In this document: positions 22,717 through 27,985 of the stretch, one piece after another
How the letters are laid out: every line of letters starts with the position of its first letter
How positions within the stretch are numbered: the first letter of the stretch is position 1
DNA from: a virus
Virus record (IMG/VR): IMGVR_UViG_3300025652_000398
Span: 1 to 27,985 of that record
Direction: 5' to 3' (one strand)
Length of the DNA: 27,985 bases
Notes under the pieces: model-generated
What the model was told of the DNA's origin: nothing
The model's database searches: none
What the model saw: only the letters and a program-made list of their open reading frames with translations
Made by a program: the position numbers and the translations under genes

Positions 22717-24836
22717 TATGTGTAGCTCCTTGTAAGGTCAATAGTTACAACATCTGCGATCACACCTACATCTAAGCCCTCAACAGCAAACTGTAAGTTA
22801 TCGCCGTCGCAGATCCCAAGAACGAAAGTGTCGTTGCGAAACACCTCGGTCCCGTTCCACAGCCAGGAACCTGTGCTATCAACAGTGAGAATAGTCTGAG
22901 TCGCGATGGACAGATTGACCGCTTCCGCTTCAACCTGAACTTTCATATCAGGCGCACCCGAAGCTGATCCGAGAAAGACAATATCCCCGTTGTTCGTATA
23001 GGCAGTAACGTCAAGGTATTGCGGATCGTTGAAAATTCGCACAGTTCCGTTGCCAGTGTCGTAGTAATGAGTATTCCCTCTTATGTAGCGAGGTTTATGA
23101 TTTTCGAAGTCGTAGTAGGGTTGCTGAGTGCCGTTTGTGGTAACTGGCGTGGGTAAAGTGTTCAATGCCGACAAGCTATCTCTGCTCGCCCCGGTATAGA
23201 ATGTATAAGAAGAGGCATAAACCGCACCATCGTCTTGCAAATACGTGCTTAGTATGTATGCCCCATCGGGGCTTATTTGCGTAAACTGAAAAACGAAACT
23301 TGAGTTTACATGCTCCCTAACGATAGAGGGACTTGTCAGATTCCAAGCGGTCGGGAGAGTGATCACATAACAAGACCCTTGCGTGTCGTAACCTCGACCC
23401 AAGGCGTAATAAACTTTCGTTCCGTCTATCGACATCAGCGGAACGGATACATACTCTGCCTCATCCTCAGTAGTGGTATAATCGAAGCTATCAGCGGCTA
23501 TAGAGTTGCCCAAGGACATTGTTGTAATATCATAAGGTGTTGACAGGTTTAGCTCATACAAGAGAGGGTGAGTGCCAGCACTAGCGTAAGTTGTCGCAAT
23601 GATCTTAGTGCCCTCATTGTTCATCGTTCCTCTACAAGCATAGGCAAAGGAGCCGCTACTGAGGCTCCGTCCGTCAAGAGTCGTAGCTCCGCCCACTAGA
23701 TTGGACGTGTTCTGTTCAACTATACTGACCAAGGTTCCGTCACCGTAAAGATGGTAAGGCGTGTCTAGCTTAACCACGCCCATGTAATGTGCGTAGGAAC
23801 CTCCTGAATTAGGGGTGCCCGCGCAAGAAAAGAGCATATGCTTGCCATCGCTAGTGTAAACCATGGACCTAATTGCGTCTGCGTATGAGAAAACAGTGCC
23901 TACCCAAGCGGGTTCGTAGGCTGAGCTACTGGACCAAGCTGGGTTGTTTTGCATACTGCGACTCAACGTCGAGGCTTGCGCTAGAGTTGCTGATTTTATC
24001 GTGCCGTCTGTGTCAACTATATTGGCCGCCGTCAGCCCTAAAAACGCTGGATCTTCCGTGTAGATCCTGTCTCCAGTGGAGTTTATAGCCACTGAGTTGC
24101 TGTAATTCTTCAATACGGATCTTATGGATGCTTTTGCAGAAAGCCAGTTTGTCTGACCACCCTCCTGAGCAAAAGTGGTGCTTCTGATGAATGCGCCATT
24201 TGCGTCTGAAGCGGGCTTCCCACCTTCAAGTGTCACGTTCTGCGATGTAGCAATGACGGAAGTAAAGTCCGAGACCTGAATAACTGCATCTTGAACATCA
24301 ACAGGATTGTTGGTTGCGGTAATATCCGAGCTCCCAGCAGTTGCATAGTTTGCGCCATCAAAAGCAGAGACGGACAGCGTTGCTATCTTCGGCGCAGCCC
24401 CTGCTGCGGCAATTGCGAGAAAGTTAATGGTCAGAACCGAACCGGTGCGTGTGATGCTGAAATGGGTCTCGTCGTTATTGTTCAGCGTGTAGGTATGCGC
24501 GGCGTTATAGTTTAAGATATTGACTGTTGTTGATGTGCCCTCGTTTCCACTTACTGTGGTTGCGGACAACTGCGGAGCAGGTGTTGTGGTGCCTGCTGCA
24601 AACAGGGCAGTCAGCTCTGACTGGATCTTGTTAGAGGACCAGGCCTGTGTCGCATTCGTGGCTGCATCGTTGATGACCGCGCCGCCGATCTCGACAATGC
24701 TCTCTGCGCCATCGTTCTTTTTGATGAACATCTTGCCGTCATAGGTATTGACGGCGATCTCGCCCAAATCGACATTGGTTGTCAGCGGCACTTTGCCCGG
24801 TGTGGCTGTCCGCTTGACCTTGAAGGTATTGCTCAT
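22716..24836 (-). CDS. Receptor-binding / tail-fibre candidate with beta-rich C-terminus
   Basis: Protein of 706 residues. The N-terminal 50 residues (FKVKRTATPGKVPLTTNVDLGEIAVNTYDGKMFIKK) match an attachment domain common in phage fibres. An Ig-like or cadherin-like segment follows (about 85-170). From about 290 on, recurrent blades such as LSPDG/MSIDGTKVYY, MNNEGTKIIATTY and LNLSTPYDI look like a beta-propeller (WD40-like) of several blades. This would be an unusual receptor-binding head. The coding DNA from about 22740 to 24300 is visibly AT-richer than its neighbours, which suggests recent exchange. GGAG lies before ATG 24836. Function as receptor binding is inferred. Confidence 0.75.
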   Translation of the reverse strand: MSNTFKVKRTATPGKVPLTTNVDLGEIAVNTYDGKMFIKKNDGAESIVEIGGAVINDAATNATQAWSSNKIQSELTALFAAGTTTPAPQLSATTVSGNEGTSTTVNILNYNAAHTYTLNNNDETHFSITRTGSVLTINFLAIAAAGAAPKIATLSVSAFDGANYATAGSSDITATNNPVDVQDAVIQVSDFTSVIATSQNVTLEGGKPASDANGAFIRSTTFAQEGGQTNWLSAKASIRSVLKNYSNSVAINSTGDRIYTEDPAFLGLTAANIVDTDGTIKSATLAQASTLSRSMQNNPAWSSSSAYEPAWVGTVFSYADAIRSMVYTSDGKHMLFSCAGTPNSGGSYAHYMGVVKLDTPYHLYGDGTLVSIVEQNTSNLVGGATTLDGRSLSSGSFAYACRGTMNNEGTKIIATTYASAGTHPLLYELNLSTPYDITTMSLGNSIAADSFDYTTTEDEAEYVSVPLMSIDGTKVYYALGRGYDTQGSCYVITLPTAWNLTSPSIVREHVNSSFVFQFTQISPDGAYILSTYLQDDGAVYASSYTFYTGASRDSLSALNTLPTPVTTNGTQQPYYDFENHKPRYIRGNTHYYDTGNGTVRIFNDPQYLDVTAYTNNGDIVFLGSASGAPDMKVQVEAEAVNLSIATQTILTVDSTGSWLWNGTEVFRNDTFVLGICDGDNLQFAVEGLDVGVIADVVTIDLTRSYT

Positions 24837-24881
24837 TTGGCGCTCCGTTAATGGCTATGTAGCCGGAGTTGGAGGTGTGGT

Positions 24882-24904
24882 GGTGGGACTTAGAAAGTCC
24901 CACC
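24882..24904 (-). terminator. Hairpin over fibre stop codon
   Basis: Perfect 10-bp inverted repeat GGTGGGACTT / AAGTCCCACC with a 3-nt loop. The stop codon of the HxH fibre gene (24890-24892) falls at the loop. A CACCACACC tract follows instead of U residues, so it is not a standard intrinsic terminator; it may slow transcripts or protect 3' ends. The gap 24837-24889 holds no gene. Confidence 0.55.
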
Positions 24905-26269
24905 GTCGATGACGATGTTGTCGATTGAGCCGCCGGTGATCGCGACAGCGTTGGCGCTCTGCGTTGCGATAGACCCAAGACCAAGGTTGCTCCGGGCTGT
25001 GACCGCGTTTGTCAGATCCGAAAGGTTGCTGGCTTTTACCAGTTTTTCAGAGATCGAGTTCGTGACGGTTGTCGCGAAGTTCGGATCATCACCAATGGCA
25101 GCAGCCAGCTCGTTCAGCGTATCCAGAGCAGTCGGCGCCGCCTCAATCAGAGCCGCCACAACGGCCTTCACGTAGGCTGTGGTCGCGATCTTCGTTGAGT
25201 TGTCAGTCGATGCCTGTGTTGGCGCCGTTGCGACACCTGTCAGCGCAGGACCAGCAAGAGGCGCCTTTGCATCCAGTGCCACCTGAAGACCAGTGGTCTC
25301 GGAGATGGCATGCGTGTGTGCGGAAGGTGTAAATGTGGAAGGTTTGCCTGTGATACCAGACCAAGGTGCCGCTTCGGCGACCTCTGCGAGATCAACCTTG
25401 CCGTTGTTTGTGCTGTCGTATGTGACCTTCAGCATGTCACCGGCACCAAAGCCCGCCAAAGCGGTTACAACATAAGCTGTGGTAGCGACTTGCGTGGTGT
25501 TGGTATTTGCAACAGCCGTTGGCGCCGTAGGAACACCTGTCAGTGCAGGGCTCGCGAGAGGTGCCTTTGCGTCGATTGCAGCCTGAAGACCTGTGACGTT
25601 AGCGATGCTGTGGGTATGTGAAGACGCTGCTTTGCCGTCCAATGCCGTCTGAAGACCTGTGACGTTGGCGATCGCATGCGTGTGCGCGGTCGCGGACTTA
25701 CCGTTCAGTTCCGTCTGAAGGCCTGTTACGTCGGCGATTAAATGCGCATGACCTGTCGCGGACTTGCCATCAATGGCCGCCTGTAAACCCGTAACATCGG
25801 CAATCGCATGACCGTGACCCGTCGCGCTCTTACCATCCAAAGTCGTCTGAAGGTTGGTGACATTCGCAATCGTGTGCGTGTGTGCTGTGGGTGCTTTACC
25901 GTCCAGTGCCGTCTGAAGACCTGTGACATCAGAGACGGCGTGCGCGTGCGATGTTGCCGCTTTTGTTCCAAGCAAGGTATCAAGCTGGGACTTGCGCACA
26001 AGATCGGTCGACCCGGAAGCGTCTTGAGATGCTTTCGGAACCGTCGAGAATGTCTTGGCACCGGCAACCGTCTGGCTGGATGTCAAATTGACAAAAGCAC
26101 CAGAGCCACCAACGGGCACAATGGAAGTGGCTACACCGCCGCCATCATCGCCCTTACCGGCATAGATGATGTCGTCCACCATGTTGTATGCCGGTTCACC
26201 AGATTTAAGCGACGCCGGAGATCCGGCGGCACCTGTGACGCGACGCTTGAAGCGAATTTCGTTACTCAT
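24890..26269 (-). CDS. Repeat-rich tail fibre with HxH motifs
   Basis: Fibre protein of 459 residues, start ATG 26269 behind AGGAGG. The N-terminus (MSNEIRFKRRVTGAAGSPASLKSGEPAYN) is related to that of the neighbouring 706-residue protein and probably anchors both in the virion. About six tandem 22-residue repeats of the type KSATGHGHAIADVTGLQAAIDG follow, then two copies of a KAPLA.PALTGV.TAPT...ATTAYV unit. HxH motifs of this kind bind iron in T4 long-fibre tips and occur in many trimeric fibres. The protein ends NIVIDGGTF, and the shorter fibre gene upstream ends ILDGGHF. Trimeric beta-helical fibre is inferred from the family. Confidence 0.82.
   Translation of the reverse strand: MSNEIRFKRRVTGAAGSPASLKSGEPAYNMVDDIIYAGKGDDGGGVATSIVPVGGSGAFVNLTSSQTVAGAKTFSTVPKASQDASGSTDLVRKSQLDTLLGTKAATSHAHAVSDVTGLQTALDGKAPTAHTHTIANVTNLQTTLDGKSATGHGHAIADVTGLQAAIDGKSATGHAHLIADVTGLQTELNGKSATAHTHAIANVTGLQTALDGKAASSHTHSIANVTGLQAAIDAKAPLASPALTGVPTAPTAVANTNTTQVATTAYVVTALAGFGAGDMLKVTYDSTNNGKVDLAEVAEAAPWSGITGKPSTFTPSAHTHAISETTGLQVALDAKAPLAGPALTGVATAPTQASTDNSTKIATTAYVKAVVAALIEAAPTALDTLNELAAAIGDDPNFATTVTNSISEKLVKASNLSDLTNAVTARSNLGLGSIATQSANAVAITGGSIDNIVIDGGTF
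25570..25965 (-). repeat. 66-bp tandem repeats in fibre gene
   Basis: About six adjacent 66-bp units encode 22-residue HxH repeats ending LQ..LDGK or LQ..IDGK. Codon-level similarity is high enough that copy number could change by recombination. Limits are approximate. Confidence 0.75.
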
Positions 26270-26278
26270 TTAGGCCTC

Positions 26279-26593
26279 CTAAAAATGACCGCCGTCGAGG
26301 ATTGAATGTTCGTGGCTATCGTCAATGACAGTTGCCTCGAGAGTGACATCCGAATTTCCGTCAAAGGCGACTGAGCCTGAGACATCACCGGACAGTGAGA
26401 TAATACGCGCGGTAACAAGACCGCCTGGGTCGCCCTTGTCGCCTTTTGGACCGATAAAGAACGGCAGCAATCTGAGACGAACCTCGTCATCGCGCTCGCC
26501 AAGAGCCAAGACACCCGAGCCGAAGTCTGATGTCAGCGTTGCGCTGGATACCAGATCGGGCTTGAGGTTGATCTGACTTGCAAAGGTGCTCAT
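26279..26593 (-). CDS. Short collagen-like fibre protein
   Basis: Protein of 104 residues. I place the start at ATG 26593, which overlaps the previous stop as ATGA and follows GGTGG. An upstream start at 26737 would add 48 residues of shadow sequence inside the preceding gene. A collagen-like Gly-X-Y run (GPKGDKGDPGG) sits about residues 45-55, followed by ISLSGDVSGSVAFDGNSDVTLEATV, a motif common at the tips of phage fibres, an HEH motif and the DGGHF ending. It may be a short fibre, or an anchor or trimerisation piece for the longer fibre encoded next. Confidence 0.75.
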   Translation of the reverse strand: MSTFASQINLKPDLVSSATLTSDFGSGVLALGERDDEVRLRLLPFFIGPKGDKGDPGGLVTARIISLSGDVSGSVAFDGNSDVTLEATVIDDSHEHSILDGGHF

Positions 26594-26892
26594 TCCACCA
26601 CCTCGAAATGCGCGGCTTTTGTCGAAACGCTTTCGCCTGAAGGTGATGTGAATTTCAAGGTCAGCTCGGCCTGACCAAAAGGCCAACGATTGGTGTTGTT
26701 CGTGCTCAATCGCACCGTGACCCCTGCTTCGATCCATGTCGCGGGAACTGAAACATCGTCACCTTCATCCACAAAGCGCACCCGCCCGCTGACCCTCCAT
26801 GTAGAGAGGTCAAGCGGTTCACCCTCTGCGTTCTTTACAGAGACCGGACCCGACACCGAGAAGGTATCGCCCTGGGCAAACTCATAGGACAT
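26590..26892 (-). CDS. Ig-like hypothetical fibre/baseplate protein
   Basis: Small beta-rich protein of 100 residues (FSVSGPVSVKNAEGEPLDLSTWRVSGRVRF ... GQAELTLKFTSPSGESVSTKAAHFEVVE) that resembles an immunoglobulin-like fold or the N-terminal domain of some baseplate and fibre-adaptor proteins. Start ATG 26892, with a dyad site 11-28 nt upstream. It is first in the adhesin island and overlaps the collagen-like gene by 4 nt, so it probably forms part of the adsorption apparatus. Not assigned to a family with confidence. Confidence 0.65.
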   Translation of the reverse strand: MSYEFAQGDTFSVSGPVSVKNAEGEPLDLSTWRVSGRVRFVDEGDDVSVPATWIEAGVTVRLSTNNTNRWPFGQAELTLKFTSPSGESVSTKAAHFEVVE

Positions 26893-26902
26893 TGGAAAAA
26901 CC

Positions 26903-26920
26903 TAAGTAAGGACTGACGTA
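26903..26920 (-). promoter_or_regulatory. 18-bp dyad site at start of adhesin island
   Basis: Sense strand reads TACGTCAGTCCTTACTTA, an exact match to TAnGTCA-N4-TTACwTA. It lies 11 nt before the Ig-like gene. A weak TTGAAT ... TAGGTT pair with 17-nt spacing can be drawn upstream, but I do not trust it. Confidence 0.6.
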
Positions 26921-26940
26921 ACCTAACAGACAGTCGAGTT

Positions 26941-27348
26941 TCATTCAAGCATTTCGACAGAGAAGACGGTGTCGAAATGCTGGCTCGCCTCAAAGTAATT
27001 GCTTTCCAGCCGCGGAAACACGATCGGAAGTGTGTCCGGGAAGAAACGATCAATGATCACCCTGCCCCTGTTGGTGTTTGCAGGGTGTATCTCGCGAACC
27101 TCGGACTGCAACAATTTCTGCACCTGGATCGCCAGTGTCTCTGTGTTAACAGCCGTATCTGCCCGACAGATGATCTGAATGCGCGTGGCGTGACGGCTGG
27201 GGATATACGGATCAATGGCGATGCCGATCAACGGCACACGCAGCTCGACGCCATATTCGATACCTGATGGCATTGTGCCGATGAAAACAGTGCGACCACC
27301 GATGAAGCCAGCCGCGGCGAGTTTCTCCACAAGAATGTCAAAGATCAT
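26941..27348 (-). CDS. Tail terminator / head-tail completion protein
   Basis: Protein of 135 residues between the gp10-like gene and the tail genes, the position of lambda U or of tail-terminator proteins. The pattern MIFDILVEKLAAAGFIGGRTVFIGTMPSGIEYGVELR, with ATRIQIICRADTAVNTETLAIQVQKLL in the middle, matches small tail-terminator/minor-capsid family proteins that form a ring at the top of the tube. ATG 27348 overlaps the previous stop (ATGA). The exact family is uncertain. Confidence 0.75.
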   Translation of the reverse strand: MIFDILVEKLAAAGFIGGRTVFIGTMPSGIEYGVELRVPLIGIAIDPYIPSRHATRIQIICRADTAVNTETLAIQVQKLLQSEVREIHPANTNRGRVIIDRFFPDTLPIVFPRLESNYFEASQHFDTVFSVEMLE

Positions 27349-27821
27349 CTGCCAATACTCCCACGATGAATGATGTTTGTGACCGCCTCGACGATGTTGC
27401 GCTGCAAGGGCGCCTCTTCTTCTTCCGCGGCGCGCGTCAGAAACCCCTCACCAATGTAGATGCCGGGATTGGCCGATCGCTTACGCAGTGTATTCTTTCC
27501 GGGGTTCATAGCCTCGTAGCGCTCATGGATGATCGCGGCATACTGGTTGAGATCCACGATGCGCTTTCCGTATTTGATGACCGTCATATCACCCACCACA
27601 ATGTCGATCTCCAGGCGACCGCGGTCGCCGTAGGTCTTCTCGATGCGAATGGAGTTCTTCAGACTACCTTCGTCTTCAGGAACATAAAGCCGAGCACGTT
27701 TAACGATCCGATCTGCAGACCGCTTCATCTGTCCGCGAGCTGTATCAGGAACACCTGTTCCGACACTGCGCAGCATGTTGCGCACCGCATTCAAACCCGT
27801 GATCTTCAGGGCACCCCTCAT
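27345..27821 (-). CDS. HK97 gp10-like tail-completion protein
   Basis: Protein of 158 residues that fits the HK97-gp10 family (lambda Z position), which helps connect the tail to the head. The marks are an N-terminal ITGLNAVRNML helix, VPEDEGSLKNSIR, and QYAAIIHERYEAMNP near the middle. A middle basic helix (QMKRSADRIVKRAR) and an acidic C-terminal helix (TRAAEEEEAPLQ) are seen. ATG 27821 overlaps the upstream stop by 4 nt, in the same tight connector operon. Confidence 0.85.
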   Translation of the reverse strand: MRGALKITGLNAVRNMLRSVGTGVPDTARGQMKRSADRIVKRARLYVPEDEGSLKNSIRIEKTYGDRGRLEIDIVVGDMTVIKYGKRIVDLNQYAAIIHERYEAMNPGKNTLRKRSANPGIYIGEGFLTRAAEEEEAPLQRNIVEAVTNIIHRGSIGR

Positions 27822-27985
27822 GACGGCAGCAGTTCGATGTCGATCTCGTAATGATCAAGTCGACCCAAGACGCTATACCGATCATGCTTTGACATAACAG
27901 AGAAGCGACGGCCGCCGAACTCAAACCTGTCGCCTATTCTGATGCCATCTGCAACGAAAACCGCGACCAGGATCTTGCCCATCGG
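27818..27985 (-). CDS. Head-closure / head-tail joining protein (partial, N-terminus outside window)
   Basis: Only the last 55 residues are visible (GKILVAVFVADGIRIGDRFEFGGRRFSVMSKHDRYSVLGRLDHYEIDIELLPS). They look like the small beta-barrel end of head-closure or head-tail adaptor proteins, and the position just before the gp10-like gene supports this. The frame is open to the window edge. An internal ATG at 27982 would give a 54-residue protein, too short for the family, so the gene most likely starts outside. Confidence 0.65.
   Translation of the reverse strand, partial: PMGKILVAVFVADGIRIGDRFEFGGRRFSVMSKHDRYSVLGRLDHYEIDIELLPS

Noticed and set aside
24837-24889. Possible eighth dyad (CTACATA before the receptor-binding gene)
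   Set aside because: Only one half-site resembles the family; the partner half-site is absent at the required distance.
25570-25965. Regular repeats that might suggest a CRISPR array
   Set aside because: The units are adjacent, in frame, without spacers and encode a fibre shaft.
26594-26737. Longer N-terminus for the collagen-like protein
   Set aside because: It would lie inside the preceding gene. Its composition is shadow-like, and ATG 26593 has a coupled ATGA overlap with a ribosome site.

Overview
The window is a 28-kb piece of a tailed double-stranded DNA phage (Caudoviricetes) with a long, flexible, lambda-type tail. Every convincing gene lies on the minus strand, so transcription and gene order run from high to low coordinates. 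The tail-tip set (counterparts of lambda H, M, L, K, I and J), roughly balanced base composition and a GH19 endolysin point to a Gram-negative, probably alphaproteobacterial (possibly marine roseobacter-type) host. The host call is inference. No integrase, repressor, tRNA or CRISPR array is visible.

Layout in transcription order. (1) 27985-26941: head-to-tail connection, with a partial head-closure gene, an HK97 gp10-like gene and a tail-terminator-like gene. (2) 26892-22327: an adhesin island of five genes, with an Ig-like protein, a short collagen-like fibre protein, a repeat-rich HxH fibre, a 706-residue receptor-binding candidate with a predicted beta-rich C-terminus and a DUF4376-like protein. 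It sits between the tail terminator and the major tail protein. (3) 22241-20651: major tail protein, then two tail-assembly chaperone frames joined by a -1 frameshift at GGGAAAC. (4) 20623-13431: tape measure with an embedded lysozyme domain, then M-, L-, K- and I-like tip proteins. (5) 13424-6461: a 2060-residue J-like host-specificity protein and two small fibre-associated proteins. (6) 6329-4283: lysis cassette with GH19 endolysin, inner and outer spanins, holin candidate and a small exported protein. (7) 4227-1: metallophosphoesterase with an HTH-like N-terminus, PhoH-like ATPase, an unknown protein and a DnaB-like helicase cut by the window edge.

Genes are packed tightly, many with 1-4 nt overlaps that suggest translational coupling. 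The few real gaps are therefore informative. Seven of them carry an 18-bp dyad with half-sites close to TAAGTCA and TTACTTA and a 4-bp spacer. At two of them (endolysin and major tail protein) it lies at the same distance behind a sigma70-like -10 element. The other gaps hold strong inverted repeats: a near-perfect 19-20 bp hairpin before the helicase, a 15-bp perfect repeat over the phosphoesterase start, a 14-bp one-mismatch repeat behind the phosphoesterase, a GNRA-capped hairpin after the major tail gene and a 10-bp hairpin over a fibre stop codon. The dyad family and these structures look like a phage-wide control system and are the least ordinary content of the window.
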